From assembly GCA_934526125.1 (NCBI GenBank), contig CAKSZU010000036.1, forward strand, positions 1 to 18,870: DNA of 18,870 nt, given 5' to 3'. The notes under the pieces are model-generated. The model was not told where the DNA came from and did not search any database. It saw only the letters and a program-made list of their open reading frames with translations. Origin of the DNA: an uncultured Faecalibacterium sp. GTDB lineage: Bacteria > Bacillota > Clostridia > Oscillospirales > Ruminococcaceae. This document shows, in pieces, positions 1 through 6,163 of this stretch (positions are counted from its first letter, which is position 1; each line of letters begins with the position of its first letter). The translations under genes and the position numbers were made by a program.

Positions 1-239
1 GGGATGGACGGGCCGGTGATGTCGGCGTCCAGGATGCCGCAGTGGTAGCCGCGGCGGGCCATGGCGCAGGCCAGCAGGGCGCTGGTCATGCTCTTGCCGA
101 CACCGCCCTTGCCCGACACAACGCCGATGACCTTTTTGACGGAGCTGTTGGGGTTCGGGGCATCGTGCTGAGGCGCGGCATTGCGGGAAGAACATGCTGC
201 CCCGCAGGTGGAGCAGTCATGGGTGCATTCTTCGCTCAT
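1..239 (-). CDS. mrp: Mrp/NBP35-family Fe-S cluster carrier ATPase (N-terminal part, runs off the left edge)
   Basis: Only the first 79 or so residues lie in the window. The protein opens with a Cys-rich stretch (Cys 5, 9, 12 and 16, in CTHDCSTCGAAC) and then has a deviant Walker A motif, SGKGGVGKS, at about residues 42-50. This is followed by LDADITGPSIP, the switch-I-type motif of the MinD/Mrp P-loop group. Proteins of this family bind ATP and carry or transfer Fe-S clusters in the cytosol. The N-terminal cysteine cluster is typical of the clostridial version, but its role here is inferred. The start at 239 was chosen because MSEEC... looks like the usual family N-terminus. An in-frame ATG at 287 and a GTG at 254 are also open, so the start is not certain. 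A promoter and two hairpins lie upstream. It is divergent from the flippase gene. Confidence 0.88.
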   Translation of the reverse strand, partial: MSEECTHDCSTCGAACSSRNAAPQHDAPNPNSSVKKVIGVVSGKGGVGKSMTSALLACAMARRGYHCGILDADITGPSI

Positions 240-248
240 ACTCTCAGT

Positions 249-280
249 GCACACAGGGCGGGCCTGTGTGCTTCCTCCTT
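249..280 (-). promoter_or_regulatory. Ribosome binding site separated from the mrp start by a 9-bp hairpin
   Basis: On the minus strand a strong AAGGAGGA (273-280) abuts a perfect stem with arms 263-271 and 249-257 and a 5-nt loop. The stem is followed by nine bases and the ATG at 239. The linear distance from GGAGG to the ATG is 34 nt, too far for normal initiation. Folding the stem out leaves about 11 nt. No other start codon sits at normal distance from this ribosome binding site. Confidence 0.45.
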
Positions 281-298
281 CAATCATGAATTGACACT

Positions 299-316
299 GG
301 ACAAAGCGTTTTGTCC
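299..316. promoter_or_regulatory. Perfect 7-bp inverted repeat at the mrp transcription start
   Basis: GGACAAA (299-305) and TTTGTCC (310-316) form a perfect dyad around the 4-nt centre GCGT. It lies just downstream of the predicted mrp start point (about 322). It could be a repressor operator or a 5' hairpin stabilising the mRNA. No regulator is identified, so the function is an inference from position. Confidence 0.4.
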
Positions 317-328
317 TGACCGTATCTT

Positions 329-357
329 ATCATACCATAAAACCGGGGCAGAAACAA
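329..357 (-). promoter_or_regulatory. Sigma-A-type promoter of mrp
   Basis: Read on the minus strand, -35 TTGTTT (352-357) is followed by a 17-nt spacer and -10 TATGAT (329-334), preceded by TGG. Transcription would begin near 322 and give an untranslated leader of about 83 nt before the ATG at 239. The spacing and the -10 match the sigma-A consensus well; the -35 is weaker. Confidence 0.6.
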
Positions 358-454
358 GCGGGCGGGAGCGCTCATCTTTTCCGGAGCATAACGAGGGCGC
401 GGCCCTGCATACACTGGACCAGGATGCCGTTTTTGGGGAGAGGGGGCGCGATGC

Positions 455-2065
455 GTGGGGCGGAGCTATCTGAAAAACGCAGTCCTGCTCACCGGGGCGG
501 ATGTCCTGCTGCGGCTGGCGGGGATGGGCCTGCGCATCTGGCTGGCAGGGGCGCTGGGCGGCGAGGGCATGGGGCTGTATCAGCTGGTGCTGGCGGTCTA
601 CTCCCTTTTCGTCACGCTGGCTACCTCCGGCGTATCGGTGGCGGCCACCCGCCTCATGGCAGAAGAGCTGGCCCGGGGCCGGGCCGAAGCCCGCGGGATG
701 CTGGTGCGGCTGGCAGGGACGGGCCTTGCGCTGGGGCTGACGGCCATGGCGGCCCAGTATGCGCTGGCCGGTCTGGCGGCAGAGTGGTGGCTGGGGGATG
801 TCCGCGGGGCGGCGGCTCTGCGGGTGTCGGCTTTCGGGCTGCCGTGGATGGCGCTGGCGGCGGTGCTGCGGGGCTTTTTCATCGCCCGGCGGCGGGTGGA
901 GCCCAACGTACTCAGCCAGCTGGCCGAGCAGACGGTGCGCATCCTCATCATCTGGCTCGCGCTGGAGCGGGGGCAGGAGCTGGATACCGGGGCGCGCTGC
1001 GCCGCCGTGCTGGCGGCCACCGCAGTCAGCGAGACAGTCTCGGCGGGGATGATGGCCCTGTTTTACTGCAGGGAGGCCGCCCGGGCCTTCGGACCGGAAC
1101 AGGCAAGACGTCCGCCCGACCCCGGACGGCGGCTCTGGGAGATCCTCTGGCCGGTGGAGGGCGGGCGCTGCCTTGCCAGCGCCCTGCACACTGCCGAAAA
1201 TATGCTGGTGCCCGCCTGCCTGACGGTCTTTCTGCTGGATGCTGGGGGGCGGAGCGCCGCCGTGGCGCAGTACGGCTGCCTGAAGGGGATGGCGCTGCCC
1301 CTGCTGACGTTTCCGTTCGGGCTTCTGGGCAGCCTTTCCGTCCTGCTGATGCCGGAGATCACGCAGGCCCATATCCGGGGCGAACAGGCCCGGCTGGCCC
1401 GTCTGCTGGACCGGATGCTCCGGCTGACGGGGTGTTTCTCGGCGCTGGCAGGGGCGCTGTTCTGGGTCTGGGGTGAGCCGTTGGCCCTTCTCCTTTATAA
1501 AAGTACGGAAGCCGGGTTCTACCTGAAAGTCCTCGGCCCGGCCATGCCGCTGCTCTATCTGGAAAGCATGGTGGACGGTGCCATGAAAGGGGTGGGGGAG
1601 CAGAAGGCCGTGTTCCGGTACAGCCTGTGGGATGCCGTGCTGCGGATCACGGGGGTGGTGATCCTGCTGCCCCGTTCCGGGATGAAGGGCTTTCTGCTGG
1701 TGATCCTGCTCTCCAGCCTGTATACCTGCGCCGCCAATACCGGGCGGCTGCTGAAGTGCTGCGGGCTGCGTCTGGCGTTTTGGCGGTGGCTGGGTGCCCC
1801 GGCCCTCGGGGCAGTGACGGCTGCCGCGGTGGGACTGTGGCTCCGACAGCTTCTGGCCGGGTGGCTGGCGGCGGAAATGCTCTGGCCCCGGCTTGCGGCG
1901 CTGGCTCTGGGCGGCGCGGCGATGACCCTGCTGTGCGGGGCAGTGCAGTGGCCGCTGGGGCTGGGCGAGGAGCTGCGGGAGATCTTCCGGGCCGGAAAAA
2001 GCCGGGAGAAGGCCGGAAAAACGTCCGGACCATGCAAATGTTCTGGACACGGCGGGAAGAATTGA
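455..2065 (+). CDS. Polysaccharide/lipid-linked oligosaccharide flippase, SpoVB/MurJ-like (MOP superfamily)
   Basis: This is a 536-residue, strongly hydrophobic protein with many membrane segments spread along its whole length. The N-terminus, LKNAVLLTGADVLLRLAGMG, followed by a glycine-bounded loop and a long amphipathic helix, resembles the Wzx/SpoVB/MurJ group of the MOP exporter superfamily. These proteins flip undecaprenyl-linked sugars, such as lipid II or polysaccharide units, across the cytoplasmic membrane. The length is normal for the family. The start is a GTG at 455 with AGGGGG (441-446) 8 nt upstream; an ATG at 451 is out of frame. The stop overlaps the promoter of the next gene, which encodes a nucleotide-sugar dehydratase, so a role in surface polysaccharide or peptidoglycan precursor export fits. 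The exact substrate cannot be told from sequence. No convincing plus-strand promoter was found between 240 and 454. Confidence 0.8.
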   Translation: MGRSYLKNAVLLTGADVLLRLAGMGLRIWLAGALGGEGMGLYQLVLAVYSLFVTLATSGVSVAATRLMAEELARGRAEARGMLVRLAGTGLALGLTAMAAQYALAGLAAEWWLGDVRGAAALRVSAFGLPWMALAAVLRGFFIARRRVEPNVLSQLAEQTVRILIIWLALERGQELDTGARCAAVLAATAVSETVSAGMMALFYCREAARAFGPEQARRPPDPGRRLWEILWPVEGGRCLASALHTAENMLVPACLTVFLLDAGGRSAAVAQYGCLKGMALPLLTFPFGLLGSLSVLLMPEITQAHIRGEQARLARLLDRMLRLTGCFSALAGALFWVWGEPLALLLYKSTEAGFYLKVLGPAMPLLYLESMVDGAMKGVGEQKAVFRYSLWDAVLRITGVVILLPRSGMKGFLLVILLSSLYTCAANTGRLLKCCGLRLAFWRWLGAPALGAVTAAAVGLWLRQLLAGWLAAEMLWPRLAALALGGAAMTLLCGAVQWPLGLGEELREIFRAGKSREKAGKTSGPCKCSGHGGKN

Positions 2066-2072
2066 GTATAAT
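2044..2072 (+). promoter_or_regulatory. Strong sigma-A-type promoter for the 4,6-dehydratase gene
   Basis: TGGACA (2044-2049), a 17-nt spacer and a perfect TATAAT (2067-2072) overlap the last codons of the flippase gene. The predicted start point is near 2079, about 100 nt before the dehydratase GTG. The dehydratase can therefore be transcribed separately from the flippase. Confidence 0.75.
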
Positions 2073-2075
2073 ACA

Positions 2076-2183
2076 ATGGATATCATGGCGGAGCAGGCCC
2101 CGCAGAGGGGAGAGTGGGCCGCCAGCGGAGAAAAATACGCTGCGGACAAGCTCCGCAGGGATGCAAAAGAGGATATTCTGTGA
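2076..2183 (+). CDS. Possible 35-codon upstream ORF overlapping the dehydratase start
   Basis: From the ATG at 2076 (or the in-frame ATG at 2085) a short frame reads MAEQAPQRGEWAASGEKYAA and ends DAKEDIL. Its TGA (2181-2183) overlaps the GTG start (2180-2182) of the dehydratase in a GTGA junction. Either ATG lies at or within a few bases of the predicted transcription start, so translation would have to be leaderless or nearly so; no ribosome binding site is visible. The predicted peptide is hydrophilic and has no recognisable family. It may be a coupling leader peptide or a chance frame in GC-rich DNA. Confidence 0.3.
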   Translation: MDIMAEQAPQRGEWAASGEKYAADKLRRDAKEDIL

Positions 2184-4078
2184 AGGAAACAAGAAAAATC
2201 GTGCCCCAGGTGCTGGTGCGCCGGGCCTTTCTGGTGGTGCTGGATGCGGCGATCATCACATTCAGCTTTTATTTTGCGCTGCTGCTGCGGGCAGACGGCG
2301 CTGTGGAGGCCAGCTGGTGGCCCCACAACCGGGCACTGCTGTATCAGAACCTGCCCTGGATCGTGGCGCTCTACCTCATCAGCTTTCTGGCGGGCGGGCT
2401 CTACCTGATCCTCTGGAAATACGCCGGGGAGCGGGACCTGATCCGTCTGGCGGGCATGATCGCCGTGCCGACGGCAGCGGTGTACGTCATCAACCACAAG
2501 GTCATCCACGGGGTGCTGTTCGACTCGGCCAACGCGATGGCGGCTGTGATGATCTTTCTGCTGGTGGGCGGCAGCCGTCTGGCATGGCGTCTGTTCCTGA
2601 ACCACCCGCTGGGTGAGCGGCTGCGGGGCACCGCCAGCAAGGACCCCAACCGCCCGGTGATGATCGTGGGCGCAGGCGAAGCCGGTGCCTGGGCCATCAA
2701 CGTCTGCAAGACCAACAACGGTTACGGCCACCCGGTGGTGGCAGTGGACGATGATCCGGCCAAGCTGGGCCAGACCATCCACGGTGTGCCGGTGAAGGGG
2801 ACGCTGGAGCAGATCCCTCAGCTGTGCACCAAATATAATATCCACAGCATCATCATCGCCATCCCCACCCTGAAGGGCAGCCGCCTGAACCATGTCATCG
2901 ATCTCTGCGTCTCCACCCACTGCGCGGTGCAGATCCTCAGCGATCCTCAGCTGGTGGGCGGGACCAGCCCGCAGCAGGGGGCTTTCCGTGAGCTGAACAC
3001 GGCGGACTTCCTCTCCCGGGACGAGGTGACCCTGGATACCGAGAAGATCTCCGGCTACCTGACCGGCAAAACGGTGCTGGTCACGGGCGGCGGCGGCAGC
3101 ATCGGCAGCGAGCTCTGCCGTCAGGTGATGCGGTTCCACCCGGGCAAGCTCCTGATCTTTGATATCTACGAGAACTGCGCCTACGAGCTGCAGATGGAAC
3201 TGCAGCAGAAGTACGGCCGGGACGTGCCTGTGACGGTGCTGGTGGGTTCGATCCGGGATAAAAAGCGCCTGGACGAAGTATTTGAGACCTACCACCCCAC
3301 GGTGGTGTTCCACGCGGCGGCGCACAAGCATGTGCCCCTGATGGAGGTCAGCCCGGCGGAGGCCGTCAAGAACAATGTGCTGGGCACCAAGAACCTGCTG
3401 ACCAGTGCCAGCGAGCACGGGGTGGAGCGGTTCGTCCAGCTGTCCACCGACAAGGCGGTCAACCCCACCAGCGTTATGGGATGCACCAAGCGGATCTGCG
3501 AGATGCTGATCCAGACCTTTGCAGGCAACACGGACATGAAGTGCATGGCCGTCCGGTTCGGCAATGTGCTGGGCAGCCACGGCAGCGTGATCCCGCTGTT
3601 CGAGGCCCAGATCAAGAAGGGCGGCCCGGTCACCCTGACCGACCCCAACATCGAGCGCTATTTCATGACCATCCCGGAGGCGGCCCAGCTGGTGCTGCAG
3701 GCCGGTGCCCTGGCAGAAAGCGGCAGCATCTATGTGCTGGATATGGGCGAGCCGGTCAAGATCATGGATCTGGCAAAGCAGCTGATCCGGTTCTACGGCT
3801 ATGAGCCGGGCGTGAACATGGAGATCAAGATCGTGGGCCTGCGCCCCGGCGAGAAGCTCTATGAAGAGCTGATGATGGACGAGGAGCAGGACAAGATGCG
3901 CCGCACCGAACACAACAAGATCTTTGTGGCACCGCCCCGGAACATCGACCTGGCCGAGTTCTACCAGCAGCTGCAGGATCTGACGGCGGCTGCCGCCCAC
4001 AACGACGAGGGCGTCGTGGATCAGCTGGAGAAGATGATCCCCACCTTCACCCCCACCCGCAAGAACCTCAAGACCTGA
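2180..4078 (+). CDS. Membrane-anchored nucleotide-sugar 4,6-dehydratase, CapD/WbpM/PglF-like
   Basis: This 632-residue protein has about four hydrophobic membrane segments (roughly residues 10-125). They are followed by a first Rossmann-like domain with GAGEAG at 164-169. The C-terminal SDR domain has the NAD-binding motif TGGGGSIG at about 302-309. The active-site region STDKAVNPTSVMG...K has Thr423, Asp424, Lys425, Met433 and Lys437. Met replaces the usual catalytic Tyr of SDR enzymes, as in the large membrane UDP-GlcNAc 4,6-dehydratases WbpM and PglF. The likely reaction is conversion of UDP-GlcNAc or a related sugar to the 4-keto-6-deoxy form for surface polysaccharide or glycan synthesis at the inner membrane face. 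The start is the GTG at 2180 with AGAGGA 6 nt upstream, preferred to an earlier in-frame ATG at 2114 without a site. It lies between a flippase and lysA. The exact sugar substrate is unknown. Confidence 0.85.
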   Translation: MKETRKIVPQVLVRRAFLVVLDAAIITFSFYFALLLRADGAVEASWWPHNRALLYQNLPWIVALYLISFLAGGLYLILWKYAGERDLIRLAGMIAVPTAAVYVINHKVIHGVLFDSANAMAAVMIFLLVGGSRLAWRLFLNHPLGERLRGTASKDPNRPVMIVGAGEAGAWAINVCKTNNGYGHPVVAVDDDPAKLGQTIHGVPVKGTLEQIPQLCTKYNIHSIIIAIPTLKGSRLNHVIDLCVSTHCAVQILSDPQLVGGTSPQQGAFRELNTADFLSRDEVTLDTEKISGYLTGKTVLVTGGGGSIGSELCRQVMRFHPGKLLIFDIYENCAYELQMELQQKYGRDVPVTVLVGSIRDKKRLDEVFETYHPTVVFHAAAHKHVPLMEVSPAEAVKNNVLGTKNLLTSASEHGVERFVQLSTDKAVNPTSVMGCTKRICEMLIQTFAGNTDMKCMAVRFGNVLGSHGSVIPLFEAQIKKGGPVTLTDPNIERYFMTIPEAAQLVLQAGALAESGSIYVLDMGEPVKIMDLAKQLIRFYGYEPGVNMEIKIVGLRPGEKLYEELMMDEEQDKMRRTEHNKIFVAPPRNIDLAEFYQQLQDLTAAAAHNDEGVVDQLEKMIPTFTPTRKNLKT

Positions 4079-4084
4079 TGCCAC

Positions 4085-4113
4085 TGCACCGGCCCGGCCG
4101 GTGACACTATAAA
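4085..4113 (+). promoter_or_regulatory. Weak promoter candidate with a GC dyad upstream of lysA
   Basis: A good -10, TATAAA (4108-4113), lies 18 nt before the lysA start. The -35 position (TGCACC, 4085-4090, 17-nt spacing) is poor. The spacer contains the palindrome ACCGGCCCGGCCGGT (4089-4103), which could be an operator or just a hairpin between genes. There is no T-tract, so it is not a terminator. Confidence 0.3.
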
Positions 4114-4131
4114 ATGAGAGGGAAGTATATT

Positions 4132-5427
4132 ATGGAAAAGAAACCGTTTCTGACCGAAGAGCAGGCCCAGGAGATCATCCAGGACGTGCCGACCCCGTTC
4201 CATATCTACGATGAAAAGGGCATCCGCGAGAATGTCCGCCGCATCAACAAGGCGTTCAGCTGGAACAAGGGCTTCCGGGAGTATTTTGCCGTCAAGGCTC
4301 TGCCCAACCCCGTGATCCTGCAGATCCTGAAGGAAGAGGGCTGCGGTGTGGACTGCTCCTCCCTGACGGAGCTGATGCTCAGCGAGGTCTGCGGCTTCTC
4401 TGGCAGCGATATCATGTTCTCCTCCAACCAGACCCCGGTGGAGGATATGAAGAAGGCCCACGAGCTGGGCGCTTACATCAACCTGGACGATGCCACCATG
4501 GTGGACTTCCTGGACCGCGTGGCCGGGATCCCCGAAAACATCTTCTGCCGCTACAACCCGGGCGGGACCTTCCAGCTGGGCGAGAGCGAAGAGGGCTTCC
4601 AGGTCATGGACAAGCCCGGTGATGCCAAGTACGGCATGACCGAGGAGCAGATGATCGACAGCTACAAGAAGCTGATGGCAAAGGGTGCCAAGAACTTCGG
4701 CATCCATGCATTCCTGGCCTCCAACACCATCTCCGATGCCTATTACCCCGAGCTGGCCGGCATCCTGTTCCGTCTGGCCGTCCGGGTCCAGCAGGCCACC
4801 GGTGCCCACATCAGCTACATCAACCTGTCCGGCGGCGTCGGCATCCCTTACCGTCCCGACCAGACCGAGAACGACATCATGGCCATCGGCGAGGGTGTCC
4901 GCCAGAAGTTCGAGGAGATCCTCGTGCCCGCAGGCATGGGCGATGTGGCCATCTTCACCGAGATGGGCCGCTTCACCACCGGCCCCTACGGCGCTCTGGT
5001 GGCAACGGCCATCCATGAAAAGCACATCTACAAGGAGTACATCGGTCTGGATGCCTGCGCTGCCAACCTGATGCGCCCGGCCATGTACGGCGCTTACCAT
5101 CACATCACGGTCCTGGGCAAGGAAAACGCCCCCTGCGACCACAAGTACGATGTGGTGGGCGGCCTGTGCGAGAACAACGACAAGTTTGCCATCGACCGGA
5201 TGCTGCCGAAGATCGACATCGGCGACCTGATCTATATCCACGACACCGGTGCCCACGGCTCAGCCATGGGTTACAACTACAACGGCAAGCTCCGCAGCGC
5301 CGAGGTCCTGCTCTGCGAGGACGGCACCCACCGCCTGATCCGCCGCGCCGAGACCCCCCGCGACTACTTCGCAACGCTGGATTTCCTGCCTGCCATGAAG
5401 CCTCTGTTCGAGGGTTACGACGACTGA
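4132..5427 (+). CDS. lysA: Diaminopimelate decarboxylase (PLP-dependent, fold type III)
   Basis: This 431-residue enzyme decarboxylates meso-diaminopimelate to L-lysine in the cytosol, the last step of lysine synthesis. The pyridoxal-phosphate lysine is Lys55, in EYFAVKALPNP. Further landmarks are NLSGGVGIPYRPDQ, the phosphate-binding glycines, then GLCENNDKF (344-352) and HDTGAHG (370-376) near the C-terminus, typical of alanine-racemase-fold decarboxylases. The motif usually written EPGR reads EMGR here, so this is a divergent clade of the family. Ornithine- or carboxynorspermidine-type decarboxylases are related alternatives, but the CENNDKF and HDTGAHG motifs favour LysA. The start at 4132 has GAGAGGGA upstream; an ATG at 4114 lies inside that site region. 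It follows the dehydratase by 53 nt and may be partly cotranscribed with it. No convincing terminator follows. Confidence 0.85.
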   Translation: MEKKPFLTEEQAQEIIQDVPTPFHIYDEKGIRENVRRINKAFSWNKGFREYFAVKALPNPVILQILKEEGCGVDCSSLTELMLSEVCGFSGSDIMFSSNQTPVEDMKKAHELGAYINLDDATMVDFLDRVAGIPENIFCRYNPGGTFQLGESEEGFQVMDKPGDAKYGMTEEQMIDSYKKLMAKGAKNFGIHAFLASNTISDAYYPELAGILFRLAVRVQQATGAHISYINLSGGVGIPYRPDQTENDIMAIGEGVRQKFEEILVPAGMGDVAIFTEMGRFTTGPYGALVATAIHEKHIYKEYIGLDACAANLMRPAMYGAYHHITVLGKENAPCDHKYDVVGGLCENNDKFAIDRMLPKIDIGDLIYIHDTGAHGSAMGYNYNGKLRSAEVLLCEDGTHRLIRRAETPRDYFATLDFLPAMKPLFEGYDD

Positions 5428-5540
5428 GACTGAGCAGGGAAATCCGGATTTTCCGGAATTGCAATGCTGCAAAAAATATCGGATCGGTCAGAATGTTCTC
5501 TTCAGAATACCGGATTTTGGCGAAATAATACAAAAATGCC
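5428..5540. other. AT-rich intergenic region with short repeats upstream of the first GG-leader gene
   Basis: This stretch is much more AT-rich than its neighbours. It contains the small hairpin TCCGGA-TTT-TCCGGA (5443-5457) without a T-tract, and two direct copies of TCAGAAT (5488-5494 and 5502-5508, 14-nt period). CCGGATTTT also occurs twice (5444-5452 and about 5510-5518). The TCAGAAT repeats end about 32 nt before the -35 at 5541, a plausible activator position. No gene is seen in it. Confidence 0.35.
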
Positions 5541-5569
5541 TTGACAGAAAATGCAGGGCTCTTTATAAT
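5541..5569 (+). promoter_or_regulatory. Perfect consensus promoter of GG-leader gene 1
   Basis: TTGACA (5541-5546), a 17-nt spacer and TATAAT (5564-5569) match the sigma-A consensus at all 12 positions. The first bases, TTGACAGAAAAT, are identical to those of the second peptide promoter at 6089. The leader of about 45 nt contains a small hairpin, CTCC-TTGC-GGAG, ahead of the GGAGGT ribosome binding site. Confidence 0.9.
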
Positions 5570-5619
5570 GGTTTTATAAAAAAGCTCCTTGCGGAGTATT
5601 GTTTCTGGAGGTAAAAATT

Positions 5620-5997
5620 ATGAACTATCCCAAGAATTATGCAGTTCTGGCAGCGGATGAGATGGAGTACACCACGGGCGGCAGCGTCATTGGTGTTGTC
5701 CTGGCAGTCGGCGGTCTGGCAGGCACCATCGCAGCATCTGTAGTGTACAACAACAAGCTGAACCAGATTGCGGCTGAGCTGAAGGCTCAGAATCCGGAAG
5801 AGTATTCCGATCCGGATGATATCCTGACGGATGCATGGAAGTCCAAGAAGCTGGATGTGGATGCAAAGGTCCAGCTGGAAGCTTCCGGTGAGGGTCTGGG
5901 TCTCAATGTCGCACAGGCGGTCGGAAGCGCCTGCTTCAGCCTGGGCGTGATCGAGATCATCGTCAGCAAGGTGCTGAAGGAAGCTCAGGCCTACTGA
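5620..5997 (+). CDS. Small double-glycine-leader protein 1, bacteriocin-like
   Basis: This 125-residue protein has a 21-residue N-terminal leader ending in ADEMEYTTGG. It keeps the spacing of class II bacteriocin leaders: Leu at -12, Glu at -8, a hydrophobic residue at -7, and Gly-Gly at -2/-1. After the predicted cleavage site the 104-residue core has a glycine-rich hydrophobic segment (about 22-43) and a polar middle with QNPEEYSDPDD (57-67). A second hydrophobic segment lies near the C-terminus (about 93-119), with a single Cys at 105. In known systems such leaders are cut by a C39 peptidase-ABC transporter during export; none is in this window. GGAGGT sits 7 nt before the ATG; an upstream in-frame TTG at 5599 is not preferred. 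It is a clear paralogue of the next gene. Bacteriocin function is inferred from the leader. Signalling or another secreted role is possible. I do not recognise the core. Confidence 0.8.
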   Translation: MNYPKNYAVLAADEMEYTTGGSVIGVVLAVGGLAGTIAASVVYNNKLNQIAAELKAQNPEEYSDPDDILTDAWKSKKLDVDAKVQLEASGEGLGLNVAQAVGSACFSLGVIEIIVSKVLKEAQAY

Positions 5998-6017
5998 TCT
6001 CTGTGAAAACAACGTGA

Positions 6018-6063
6018 AAATACCGCACACCGGAGGCAAAACTCATCGGTGTGCGGTATTTTT
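6018..6063 (+). terminator. Intrinsic terminator after GG-leader gene 1
   Basis: A 12-bp perfect stem (TACCGCACACCG, 6021-6032, with CGGTGTGCGGTA, 6047-6058) with a 14-nt loop is flanked by an A-run upstream and TTTTT downstream. It insulates the two peptide genes from each other. The flanking A-run gives it some strength on the minus strand as well. Confidence 0.9.
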
Positions 6064-6088
6064 GTGCATCCGGGTGAAGAAACGTCTC

Positions 6089-6117
6089 TTGACAGAAAAT
6101 CTCCGGCACTCTATAAT
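6089..6117 (+). promoter_or_regulatory. Perfect consensus promoter of GG-leader gene 2
   Basis: TTGACA (6089-6094), a 17-nt spacer and TATAAT (6112-6117) match the consensus exactly and share the -35 extension GAAAAT with the promoter at 5541. The leader of about 40 nt ends in GGAGGT placed as in gene 1. Confidence 0.9.
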
Positions 6118-6163
6118 GACGTTAAGAAAACCCTCTTGGAATGTCAGTTTGGAGGTAACTATG

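Noticed and set aside
291-319. Plus-strand promoter for the flippase using TTGACA at 291
   Set aside because: No -10 hexamer occurs at 16-18 nt from it.
424-1476. 350-codon plus-strand frame overlapping the flippase
   Set aside because: Gly/Arg/Ala-rich out-of-frame shadow. The frame starting at 455 is hydrophobic in a regular membrane-protein pattern.
284-4084. Very long minus-strand open frame (1266 codons) opposite the flippase and dehydratase
   Set aside because: It runs across several plus-strand genes and their gaps, has no family resemblance, and is rich in Gln, His, Arg and Pro as expected for antisense of GC-rich coding DNA.
5443-5457. Hairpin after lysA as a terminator
   Set aside because: Only 6 bp with a 3-nt loop and no T-tract after it.
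6014-6163. N-terminal extension of GG-leader protein 2
   Set aside because: The extension would read through the terminator stem and the consensus promoter. The ribosome binding site and paralogue alignment fix the start at 6164.
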